Source: CAIKBL01 sp050247235 (GTDB lineage: Bacteria > Pseudomonadota > Gammaproteobacteria > Ga0077536). Taken from it: a stretch of DNA of 64,000 nucleotides. Below, one piece after another: positions 43,361-51,560 of the stretch (position 1 is the first letter of the stretch; every line of letters starts with the position of its first letter). The notes beneath the pieces are model-generated. The model did not search any database, had not been told where the DNA came from, and worked only from the letters and a program-made list of their open reading frames with translations. Both the position numbers and the translations under genes were made by a program. Location: contig JBFWUN010000014.1 of NCBI GenBank assembly GCA_050247235.1, positions 23,141 to 87,140 on the forward strand, read 5' to 3'.

Positions 43361-45624
43361 CGATGCGCCCGCAGATCCGCGGCTACTGCGACCGCCCGAA
43401 CGTGCGCGCGGGCGAGTCGCTCGATTTCTTCATCAGCAGCCCGCAGCCCGGCACGTGCCGCACGCACCTGGTGAGACTTCTGCACGGGGACCGCAATCCA
43501 GCCGGCCCCGGGTACAAGGAAGAAGTGGTCCCCGGGGCGTGGGAGGGCGAGCATCCGGCAACGACTCAGTTCACGCAGCTCGGCGGGCATGTCGTCGTGC
43601 CCGATCCGTCGGCGGCGCTGTCCGGCACCACGGGCATGACGGTGCATCTGCACCTGTGGTCCACGCTCACCGGCAAGCGGCAGGGCGTGATCGGCCGCTG
43701 GTCCGAGCACGACCGCACGGGGTGGGCGCTGACGATCGAGGACGGACGGCTCGTGCTCGTGACCGGTGATGGGCAGCGCGTGACGACGCTCGTCTCGACG
43801 AGACCGCTGTTTCCCGAGGTCTGGTACTCGGTGGTCGCGCACTTCGATCCGGCGCGCGGGATGGCGTCGCTGTCGCAGGTCGTCACCCTGAACAGCGTGA
43901 ACAGCCGATTCGGCCGCATCGTCGATCTCGATTCGGACGTCAGCGTCGAAGGGCCGATGGTCGCGCCGGCCGCGCCGGGGGTGCCGGTGGTCATCGCGGG
44001 GCTTGCGGAGGGCGGGGAGTCGACGCGCATCGTCGCGCTGTACAACGGCAAGATCGACGGTCCCTCGTTCCATGCGCGCGCGCTGTTCGATGCGGAGGTC
44101 GCCACGCTGCATGCCGGCGGCAGCGTGCCGGCGCCTCGCGCGCACTGGGATTTCGCCGCCGGTATCACCCGGCACGGGATCCCGACCGACGACGTCCGGG
44201 ACGTCAGCGGTAATGGCTTCCACGGCCGCTGCGTCAACCAGCCCGATCGCGGCATGACAGGCTGGAACTGGCAGGGACGCGAGGAGAACTTCGTGCACTG
44301 CCCGGAGCAGTACGGCGCGCTGTGGTTCCACGAGGACAGCCTGGACGATTGCCGCTGGCAGCCGACGCTGCGGCTGCGGGTGCCGGAGGATCTCGCGAGC
44401 GGTGCGTACGCGCTGAAGATCACGCAGGGCGAGCGCACCGACCGTGTGCCGTTCTTCGTGGTGCCCCGCCACGGCGCGCCGCGCGCCCGCATCGCGGTGG
44501 TGATGCCGACGTTCAGCTATCTCGCGTACGCGAACACCCAGGTGCTGCAGAACGCGGCCACCGGGCAGGCCGTGATGGGCGTGCTGACCACGCTCGACGA
44601 TCTCGATCTGGAGTTGAACGAAACGCCCGAGTTCGGCGGGTCCACCTACGACTACCATCGCGATGGCCGCGGCATCCAGTACACCAGCTGGCGACGGCCG
44701 ATCCTGAACATGCGGCCCGATTACCGCCACGAGTTCGGCACGGTGTGGCAGTTCCCCGCGGACCTGCACCTCGTCGACTGGCTGACGGTCAAGGGATTCG
44801 CGTTCGACGTGCTGACCGACCACGACGTCCATGCGGAGGGCGCCGCGCTGCTGCGGCATTACGCGGTCGTCATCTCGCCATCACACGCGGAATACAGCTC
44901 GTGGGAGATGCTCGATGCCTACGAACAATATCTCGCCGGCGGCGGTCGTGCGATGTACCTGGGGGCAAACGGCTTCTACTGGATCACGAGCCAGCATCCC
45001 GGGAAACCCTGGCTGCTCGAGATCCGCAAAGGCGAAAGCGGGGACCAGGCCTGGCGCGCGCGGCCCGGTGAGCTGTACCACGGCACCACCGGCGAACGCG
45101 GCGGGATCTGGCGCGCACGCGCACGGGCGCCGCAGAAGATCTGGGCCACTGGCTACACGGCGCATGGCCTCGATGTCTCCGCTGGCTATCACCAGCTGCC
45201 GGATGCGCGCGATCCGCGCATCGCGTGGATCTTCGAGGGGGTCGCGCCGGACGAAGTCATTGGCAATTTCGGACTGGTCAACGGTGGCGCGGCGGGCCTC
45301 GAGATGGACCGCATCGACTACGCGCTCGGCACGCCGCCGAACACGCTGCTGCTCGCGAGCTCGCACGGGCACTCGGCGAGCGCGATGCTGGTGCCGGAGG
45401 AGCAGTACTTCGCGTACCCGGGCATCACCGGGCGTGACAACCCGCTGGTGCGCGCGGACCTGGCGTTCGTCACCACCCGTCACGGCGGCGCGGTGTTCAG
45501 TGCGTCGTCGATGGCCTGGTGCGGCAGCCTGTCGCATGCCAACTACGGGAACAACGTGTCGCGGATCACGGAGAACGTGCTGCGGCGGTTCGCGCAGGCG
45601 GGGGCAATCGACGAAGTGGTCTGA
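43357..45624 (+). CDS. N,N-dimethylformamidase-type large (beta) subunit
   Basis: A 755-residue amidohydrolase subunit. The family order is visible: an N-terminal beta-sandwich (about 1-75, with VRLLHGDRNPAGPG), a LamG-like jelly roll (about 90-290) and a catalytic domain (about 375-740). From family knowledge, DMFase uses a mononuclear iron held by tyrosines and a glutamate. Candidates here are Y388/Y391 (FSYLAYANTQ), Y431/Y433 (STYDYHRDGRG), H510 and E512 (SPSHAEYSSWEM). The reaction would be amide hydrolysis to formate or another acid plus an amine. The true substrate could differ, as no dimethylamine or formate genes are nearby. Confidence 0.82.
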   Translation: MTMRPQIRGYCDRPNVRAGESLDFFISSPQPGTCRTHLVRLLHGDRNPAGPGYKEEVVPGAWEGEHPATTQFTQLGGHVVVPDPSAALSGTTGMTVHLHLWSTLTGKRQGVIGRWSEHDRTGWALTIEDGRLVLVTGDGQRVTTLVSTRPLFPEVWYSVVAHFDPARGMASLSQVVTLNSVNSRFGRIVDLDSDVSVEGPMVAPAAPGVPVVIAGLAEGGESTRIVALYNGKIDGPSFHARALFDAEVATLHAGGSVPAPRAHWDFAAGITRHGIPTDDVRDVSGNGFHGRCVNQPDRGMTGWNWQGREENFVHCPEQYGALWFHEDSLDDCRWQPTLRLRVPEDLASGAYALKITQGERTDRVPFFVVPRHGAPRARIAVVMPTFSYLAYANTQVLQNAATGQAVMGVLTTLDDLDLELNETPEFGGSTYDYHRDGRGIQYTSWRRPILNMRPDYRHEFGTVWQFPADLHLVDWLTVKGFAFDVLTDHDVHAEGAALLRHYAVVISPSHAEYSSWEMLDAYEQYLAGGGRAMYLGANGFYWITSQHPGKPWLLEIRKGESGDQAWRARPGELYHGTTGERGGIWRARARAPQKIWATGYTAHGLDVSAGYHQLPDARDPRIAWIFEGVAPDEVIGNFGLVNGGAAGLEMDRIDYALGTPPNTLLLASSHGHSASAMLVPEEQYFAYPGITGRDNPLVRADLAFVTTRHGGAVFSASSMAWCGSLSHANYGNNVSRITENVLRRFAQAGAIDEVV

Positions 45625-45798
45625 CGGGGTCCGCCGGACTCGCGGAAACCCGCGCGACGGCCACGCGAGTTTCGTGAACTACCCGACATTCCGGCGCCAA
45701 CGTGACACTCGGACACGGTGCGGACGGGTTGCACGGGCTTACCATGCAAAAGGACTACCCGCGCCGGGCGGGCAGCACTGATTCCGGGAGAGGGTGCC

Positions 45799-46650
45799 AT
45801 GAAACTCCGCATGAACTTGATTTCGGTCGCCATGGGCTGTGCCGTCGCCGCGTCCGCGAATGCGACCACCACGCTGGATCAGTGGGGAACGCTCGCCACG
45901 ATTTCAGCCTATGACTGTGTGACCGAACAATGCGACACCGACGCGGACGCGCTCTCGCTCGCGGCGACGCTCACCGTGGATCCGGTTGACGGCGCGGTCG
46001 GCCAGCTTGCGGCGACAGTCGCGACCGGCACCTTGCCCGACCCCGGCAGTGCCACGGGAATTGCCACCGTGTCGAGCGGCCTCGGCATCCCGGTGCTGAA
46101 AGCGGGCGCCGCGTCGGCCAGCGGCCACTGGATCGGAGGGCAGGCGCTCGCCGTCCAGGCATACACGTACACCGGTGCCGGGGAGACGCTCAGCCTCGAC
46201 TGGAATCTGACCGGCAACGTCACGAACCCCGATGGCGACGGCGTGACGGGCCTGGTGGTGTTCGCCGGGTTCTTCCGCTCGGATGCCGCGTTCGCGTTCC
46301 CGGACGCATCCGACCCGTTCACCGCCTACCTGCTGCTCACGTCGCTGGCGCTCGCCAGCCCGGCGGACGAGTTCCGGGAGTTCACCGCCGGCGGGGCCGT
46401 CAGCGAGACCGGGACGATCGATATCGCCGTGAGCGCCAATGACGAGTTCTACCTGGTGATGGGGCTCATGGCCGGCGCCGGTGGCATCGACGCGGTGGCC
46501 GAGTCGCTCGGCACCTTGGTCGGCGAATTCCATGGCGCACCGAGCCTGACGCCGGCGTTCGTGGCGCCCGTTCCGGTGCCGCCCGCGGCCTGGCTGCTGG
46601 CGAGCAGCTGCGGCGCGCTGTTCGCCGCGCGCCGGCGCCGTCGCGAATAG
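45799..46650 (+). CDS. Secreted protein with VPLPA/PEP-CTERM-type sorting end
   Basis: A 283-residue exported protein. It has a signal peptide (LRMNLISVAMGCAVAASANA), a beta-rich, Thr/Gly/Ala-rich body with few charges, and a C-terminal tripartite tail: VPVPPAAW at 258-265, a hydrophobic helix, and an Arg cluster (RRRRR). This is the layout of VPLPA-CTERM proteins, which an exosortase would process and anchor or release in the exopolysaccharide matrix. No exosortase or matrix gene is in the window. Good purine-rich ribosome site four bases before ATG. Confidence 0.78.
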   Translation: MKLRMNLISVAMGCAVAASANATTTLDQWGTLATISAYDCVTEQCDTDADALSLAATLTVDPVDGAVGQLAATVATGTLPDPGSATGIATVSSGLGIPVLKAGAASASGHWIGGQALAVQAYTYTGAGETLSLDWNLTGNVTNPDGDGVTGLVVFAGFFRSDAAFAFPDASDPFTAYLLLTSLALASPADEFREFTAGGAVSETGTIDIAVSANDEFYLVMGLMAGAGGIDAVAESLGTLVGEFHGAPSLTPAFVAPVPVPPAAWLLASSCGALFAARRRRRE

Positions 46651-46660
46651 CGCGACGGCG
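46636..46660. terminator. Strong hairpin across the stop codon of the CTERM gene
   Basis: A perfect 10-bp stem, CGCCGTCGCG (46636-46645) and CGCGACGGCG (46651-46660), has the loop AATAG, which includes the TAG stop. It lies between two convergent genes. There is no T-tract, so rho-independent termination is uncertain. Confidence 0.4.
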
Positions 46661-46702
46661 GCGCCCCATCGCGTACCCGGCGCTCCGCCGGTCCCTCTCT
46701 CA

Positions 46703-47905
46703 TCACTCCGCGCGCAGCGCCTCGATCGGATCCAGCCGTGCCGCGCGGGCGGCCGGCAGCAGTCCCGCGAGCACACCGATTGCGCCGGAGACGACGAGCG
46801 CCGCGAGCGCGTAGGGCCACGCGATCTCGAGTGGCAGCGCCGGGGCGAGCGCACGCACACCGCCGACGATCCCCGCCGCCAGCGCCACCCCCGCCACGCC
46901 GCCGAGTCCGCCCAGTGCCGCGGCTTCCACCAGGAACGTCTCCAGGATGTCCGCGCGGCGCGCCCCGAGCGCGCGCAGCAGCCCGATCTCGGCGGTGCGC
47001 TCGGTGATCGCGATCGTCATGATGGTGCCGATGCCCACTGCCCCCACGAGCAGCGAGATGCTGCCGAGCGCGGCCACGCCGGCGGTCAGCACCGCCAGGA
47101 TCGAGCCCATGACCTCGAGCATCTGGTCCTGCGCGATCAGCGTGAAGTCTTCCTTGCCATGCCGCGCGATCATCACGCGGCGAATCTCCTCCTTCACCCG
47201 CTCTGTGGACAGCCCCTCGCGATAGAGCACGTCGATCTCGTGCAGTCCTTCGCGGTTGAAAATCGCCGCCGCCTTGACCACCGGCACGAACAGGGTGTCG
47301 TCCAGATCGAAGCCCAGGAACTGGCCCTTCGGCCGGGCCACGCCGATCACGCGGAAGCTGTCCTGCCCGATGCGCACGCGCGCGCCGAGCGGGTTGGCCT
47401 GGCCGAACAGCTCGCGGTAGACCTTGTCGCCCAGCACGGTGAAGGCCTGGGCGCTCTCGTAGTCCTGGGGCGGAAGAAAGCGGCCGAACGCCATTTCCAT
47501 CCGGAACGTGGTCGGCATATCCGCCGACACGCCGAACACCATCGTGCGCCGCAGCCGATCATTCGCTTCCACCTGGGCGTTGCCCTGGATCAGCGGCACC
47601 ACGCCGTCGAGCACGGACAGGCGCCGCAGCGCCCGCGCGTCGTCGATGGACAGCGGGCGATTGGTGGAGATCTGGCCGGCGATATTGCCGCCCAGGGTCG
47701 ATGCCTTGCCCGGCTGTACCCCGATCAGGTTGGTCCCGAACTGCGTGAACTCGCCGAGCACGAACTGCCGCAGGCCCTCGCCCAGCGCCGTCAGCAGCAC
47801 CACCGTGGCAATGCCGACCGCGATGCCGAGGATCGTGAGCAGTGAGCGTTGCCGCTGGGCGCGCACCGCGCGCAGCGAGAACCCGAGGACGTCCAGGGTG
47901 CGCAT
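46703..47905 (-). CDS. MacB-type ABC transporter permease (FtsX family), second copy
   Basis: A 400-residue membrane protein with one amino-terminal helix (RSLLTILGIAVGIATVVLLT), a large periplasmic MacB-like domain (about 45-260) and three C-terminal FtsX helices (SISLLVGAVGIGTIMTIAI; ERTAEIGLLRALGARRADIL; YALAALVVSGAIGVLAG). It should dimerise with the preceding permease and use the ATPase and adaptor encoded at 62.0-63.8 kb. It begins two bases after the other permease gene ends. Cargo is unknown; macrolides, peptides or lipids are usual for the family. Confidence 0.87.
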   Translation of the reverse strand: MRTLDVLGFSLRAVRAQRQRSLLTILGIAVGIATVVLLTALGEGLRQFVLGEFTQFGTNLIGVQPGKASTLGGNIAGQISTNRPLSIDDARALRRLSVLDGVVPLIQGNAQVEANDRLRRTMVFGVSADMPTTFRMEMAFGRFLPPQDYESAQAFTVLGDKVYRELFGQANPLGARVRIGQDSFRVIGVARPKGQFLGFDLDDTLFVPVVKAAAIFNREGLHEIDVLYREGLSTERVKEEIRRVMIARHGKEDFTLIAQDQMLEVMGSILAVLTAGVAALGSISLLVGAVGIGTIMTIAITERTAEIGLLRALGARRADILETFLVEAAALGGLGGVAGVALAAGIVGGVRALAPALPLEIAWPYALAALVVSGAIGVLAGLLPAARAARLDPIEALRAE

Positions 47906-47907
47906 CG

Positions 47908-49119
47908 TCAAGGCCGGTTGGACATCGCGAGCACCGGGTCCAGCCGGCTCGCGCGGCGTGCGGGCCCCACGCCGAACCCGAGCCCGCACACGACGGACGT
48001 CGCGAGCCCCGCCAGCACACCCCACCACGGCACGTAAGCCGGGAACGCCGGGTACAGCATCCGCACGCACATGGTGCCGGCGTAGCCGATCGCGAGCCCC
48101 GCGAGCGCGCCGAGCAGGGTCAGCAGCACGGACTCGAACAGGAACAGCCGGCGGATGTCGCGTTCGTGCGCGCCGAGTGCCTTCATGAGCCCGATCTCGG
48201 CGCGGCGCTGCGCAACCGCCACCAGCATGACGTTCATCACGAGGATGCCGGCCACCAGCAGGCTTACCGCGGAAATGGCGGCGACCGCGGCCGTCAAGGT
48301 GGACAGGATCCGATCGAACGTCGCCACCACGCTGTCCTGCGTGATGATCGTCACGTCGTCCTCGCCCTCGTGCTGCATCCGGATGGCGCGCCGCACGGCG
48401 TCCGCGAGCGTGGCGGAGTCGCCCTCCGCAGTCTCCACCAGGATCCGGAACAGGGCGTCGCTGTTCATGACGGCCTGCGCGGACGCCACCGGCAGCAGCG
48501 CGAGATCGTTGAAATCGTTGCCGAGCGAGACGCCGGTGTCCGCCAGCACGCCGAGCACGCGACAGCGGCGGTCGCCGATCCGCAGCCATGCGCCGAGCGC
48601 CCGCCCGCTGCCGAACAGTTCCTGCTTGAGCTTGGGACCCAGCACGCACCCGGAGCCCGCCTGCGCGGCATCCCCGGGCGGCAGGAAGCGCCCTTCCGCC
48701 ATCTCCAGGTGACGCACCTCCAGCATGTCGTGGGTGGCGCCGAGGATCGTGACCTCGCGTTCGAGACCGGCGGCGACCGACACGTTGGCGCTGCCCACCA
48801 TGATCGGGACCACGCGGCGCACCCCCGGCACGCGAAGCACCGCCTCGGCATCCCGCAAGGTCAGGTCGCGCGGCGTCTCGCCCATCACCGGCGGAGGCCC
48901 GCCGACCGTTTCGTTGCGGCCGGGCAGCACCACCAGCAGGTTGGTGCCGAGCGCGCTGAACTCGTCCACCACGTAGCGCCGGGCGCCATCGCCGAGCCCG
49001 GTCAGCAGCAGCACCGCGGCCACGCCGATGGCGGTGGCGAGCCCGATCAGCGCGGATCGCCGCCGCTGCGCGGCGAGCGCGCCGAGGGCGAGCGATAGCG
49101 CGTCCCGCATCTGCAGCAT
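47908..49119 (-). CDS. MacB-type ABC transporter permease (FtsX family), first copy
   Basis: A 403-residue permease with the same layout: an amino-terminal helix (RSALIGLATAIGVAAVLLLT), a periplasmic core domain, then FtsX helices with QRRAEIGLMKALGAHERDI and the closing PARRASRLDPV motif. The similar but diverged second permease lies directly downstream, so they probably form a heterodimer. Candidate starts are ATG 49119 and ATG 49110; neither has a good ribosome site. The divergent neighbour is the first gene of the 49.3-61.0 kb run. Confidence 0.86.
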   Translation of the reverse strand: MLQMRDALSLALGALAAQRRRSALIGLATAIGVAAVLLLTGLGDGARRYVVDEFSALGTNLLVVLPGRNETVGGPPPVMGETPRDLTLRDAEAVLRVPGVRRVVPIMVGSANVSVAAGLEREVTILGATHDMLEVRHLEMAEGRFLPPGDAAQAGSGCVLGPKLKQELFGSGRALGAWLRIGDRRCRVLGVLADTGVSLGNDFNDLALLPVASAQAVMNSDALFRILVETAEGDSATLADAVRRAIRMQHEGEDDVTIITQDSVVATFDRILSTLTAAVAAISAVSLLVAGILVMNVMLVAVAQRRAEIGLMKALGAHERDIRRLFLFESVLLTLLGALAGLAIGYAGTMCVRMLYPAFPAYVPWWGVLAGLATSVVCGLGFGVGPARRASRLDPVLAMSNRP

Positions 49120-49176
49120 GGGGCGATTGTAAGCCGCCGGCGTCCCCGTGCGCGGGTTGCTTCGCGCAATCCGATC

Positions 49177-49209
49177 GGACATCCTTCCGCGTCCCGGGCG
49201 GGGACATCC
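49177..49209. repeat. Direct repeat GGACATCC upstream of the carboxylation-type operon
   Basis: The 8-mer GGACATCC occurs at 49177-49184 and 49202-49209, 25 bases apart start to start. An inverted pair, GTCCCCG (49142-49148) and CGGGGAC (49199-49205), overlaps the second copy. The spacer separates divergent genes, so a regulator-binding site is possible. Confidence 0.3.
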
Positions 49210-49266
49210 GCCCCCGTATGTACCGGCCCGACGCGACCGCGCTTCAACCATTCCGGGTAACCCTGC

Positions 49267-50010
49267 ATGACCAGACTGTTTGGCGACACCGACAAGTTCG
49301 GGGGGGAGAATTCGACGCCCGTGGTGGAGGCGTTCCACCAGGCGGTCCGCGCGCTGGTGCGCCGGAAGTTCACGGAGTCCGGGCAGCCTTGGCACGCGTT
49401 CGTGTTCGGCGAGGCGGTGACCGGGATCACGCGCGAGGATTTCGCCGCCATCGACGCGAAACTGCTCGCGTACGGTCATCGCTACCAGTGGTCCGCCGTG
49501 GTGTCGCAGCGCGAGCGCCCGGACGCGTACGTCGCCGCGCAGGGCGTGGACGAGGATCTCGGCAGCTTCAGCTTCGAGCATCCGGAGGCGGTGGTTGCGC
49601 CGGTGGATGCGCAAGGACTCGAGCAGCGCGGGGTCGGGGACAACGTGGTGCGTTACGACGAGGATCTCGTCGGCACCGCGCGCTACGTCCGCTCGAGCGC
49701 GATGGTGTTGAGCTACCTGAACAACGGGGTGCCCAAGGGCACCATCGCGGTGATCGACGATTCCGGCGGCACCCTGACGGCACCCATCCTGGAGCAGTTC
49801 GCGGGCGTGCTGTGCGCCGGCGGCACGGTTCGCTCGCACCTCGGCATCCTCACGCGCGAATACGGCATCCCGTGCTTCATGAACGCGAAGCTGTCCGGGA
49901 TTCGGGAAGGAGACACGGTGCGCATGGAATGTACGGCGACGGCAAAGACCGCCGAGAACTACCAGCGCGGCGAAGACGTGACGGCGCGCGTCTGGCGGGT
50001 GACCCGATGA
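49267..50010 (+). CDS. Stand-alone PEP-utilising-enzyme phosphohistidine-domain protein
   Basis: A 247-residue protein. Its C-terminal half (about 140-235) is the mobile swivelling domain of PEP synthase/PPDK enzymes: GTIAVIDDSGGTLTAPI and GGTVRSHLGILTREYGIPC, with H191 as the probable phosphate carrier. The N-terminal 130 residues are not recognised. No ATP-grasp or PEP barrel is fused to it. Phenylphosphate synthase of Thauera likewise splits PEP-synthase-like parts over separate proteins. It overlaps the next gene by four bases and leads the ten-gene run. Confidence 0.75.
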   Translation: MTRLFGDTDKFGGENSTPVVEAFHQAVRALVRRKFTESGQPWHAFVFGEAVTGITREDFAAIDAKLLAYGHRYQWSAVVSQRERPDAYVAAQGVDEDLGSFSFEHPEAVVAPVDAQGLEQRGVGDNVVRYDEDLVGTARYVRSSAMVLSYLNNGVPKGTIAVIDDSGGTLTAPILEQFAGVLCAGGTVRSHLGILTREYGIPCFMNAKLSGIREGDTVRMECTATAKTAENYQRGEDVTARVWRVTR

Positions 50011-51554
50011 ACCTGACCTACGCGCAGCTGCTGGAGACCAACAACCTTATCCAGCAGAACACCGACGAGACCTACTGGCTGTGTCTCACGCGCACGGTGC
50101 AGGAATCCAAGCTCTTCCCGGTCTCGCCGTACATGATCCTCTCGTACTTCATGGCGTTCTATCGCTACCCGGCGCTGCTCCGGAAGATCGAAGGCCACAT
50201 GCGCGCGGAAGAGATCGGTGACCGGGTGCGTGCGCGCGGCATCAAGTGCCAGAACCCGGCGATGGGCTGGGGCCTGCCGAACTTCTACCTGCTCGGGCGT
50301 GAATACCTGATCTCGCTCGGGCTGATCCGCCCGCAGGACGCGGTGGAGGACATCATCTACGTGCTGGATTTCTGGAAGCGCTTCCAGCTCGCGTGGCACC
50401 GCAACGATGCCCACCTGACCAACCGCGAGTTCGGCCACCGGGCGCAGATCCTGCCGGAGCGCCGGCTGCAGGTGTTTCACGCGGATCTCTACGACTGCCG
50501 GGAGGGGGACCCGCTGCACAGCGCCGCGCAGGCGTTCATGGCGGCCACGTCCCAGTACGGGTTTCTCGTCTCCTGCGAGTCGCGCATCGCGCTCCACAAC
50601 CAGGGTCCGTACCGGCTGGACGACGAGCGCGAGATGATCGTGCGCGATTTCATGGATCTTGCGGAAGGCGACTACCCGTGGCTCGACGGGGTGGCCGCCG
50701 ACATGCCGTACAACAACCTGACGGTGCCGATGGCGGTCAAGGGCTGTCGCTTCAACATCATGGACGACTGGGGTTCGTTCGAGTCGCAGCCGGAGTTCAA
50801 GTCGCATCACATGGTCGGCGTCGGGCTGTACACGTCTGATTGCCTGACCGAGACCTACGTGCCGGTCGGCATGGGCAGTCGCGAGGAACTGACGGCGACG
50901 TTCAACGATCTCACGCAGCGCGCGAAGGACGCGACGTCGCGCCTGTGGAAACGCATTGCCGGCTGGACCCGCGACCAGATGATGGACGCGGGGGCCATCA
51001 CCTACTTCGCGATCTGCAAGGACATCGCGCACGTCGCCGGCTGCTACGAGGCAGAGGACTGGATCCTCGTCGACGAGCGCGCCGAGCGGCTGCGCCCGCT
51101 GCTGAACGACGAATACAGCAACATGTCGCTGTGGGAGATCCTGGGGCCGCTGTCCCATCCCTCCCAGCGGATGCACGACTACCAGCTGATGCAGCATGCC
51201 AACCTGCCGGCCAATACGTATTCACTGATCCCGTATTCCATTCTCGACGATGACGACTACACGGCGACCTGCGGCGACCTGCGACCGGGTATCACGTACC
51301 TGCCACCGAAGGAAGATCGCTATCGCACTACGCAGGGCGTGCTGACCCTCGATGAATACAACCGCCGGGTCAAGGCATTCACCCCGCAGCTCTCCTCGCC
51401 GCGTTTCCGGCACAAGTGCGAGAACTGGCTCAAGTACCACTACGACACTCCGGACGCGGAGGAGATGTACCGCATTGAACAGGCCTCCTCGCGGAACCTG
51501 CACGGCAAAGGCGCGGGACTCCGCCGCGCGGACATCGAGAAACTTCGCAGGTAG
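50007..51554 (+). CDS. Unrecognised conserved-looking 515-residue protein
   Basis: I do not recognise the family. The protein is soluble, with no signal peptide or membrane helix, and rich in aromatic and acidic residues. Striking blocks are KCQNPAMGWGLPNFYLLGRE, LPERRLQVFHADLYDCREGD, FLVSCESRIALHNQGPYRLD and HDYQLMQHANLPANTYSL. Several His, Asp and Glu residues sit in these blocks and could bind metal. The ATGA overlap with the phosphohistidine-domain gene suggests a complex, perhaps as the substrate-binding part that receives phosphate from H191. That role is inferred from position only. Confidence 0.7.
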   Translation: MNLTYAQLLETNNLIQQNTDETYWLCLTRTVQESKLFPVSPYMILSYFMAFYRYPALLRKIEGHMRAEEIGDRVRARGIKCQNPAMGWGLPNFYLLGREYLISLGLIRPQDAVEDIIYVLDFWKRFQLAWHRNDAHLTNREFGHRAQILPERRLQVFHADLYDCREGDPLHSAAQAFMAATSQYGFLVSCESRIALHNQGPYRLDDEREMIVRDFMDLAEGDYPWLDGVAADMPYNNLTVPMAVKGCRFNIMDDWGSFESQPEFKSHHMVGVGLYTSDCLTETYVPVGMGSREELTATFNDLTQRAKDATSRLWKRIAGWTRDQMMDAGAITYFAICKDIAHVAGCYEAEDWILVDERAERLRPLLNDEYSNMSLWEILGPLSHPSQRMHDYQLMQHANLPANTYSLIPYSILDDDDYTATCGDLRPGITYLPPKEDRYRTTQGVLTLDEYNRRVKAFTPQLSSPRFRHKCENWLKYHYDTPDAEEMYRIEQASSRNLHGKGAGLRRADIEKLRR

Positions 51555-51560
51555 ACCGTC

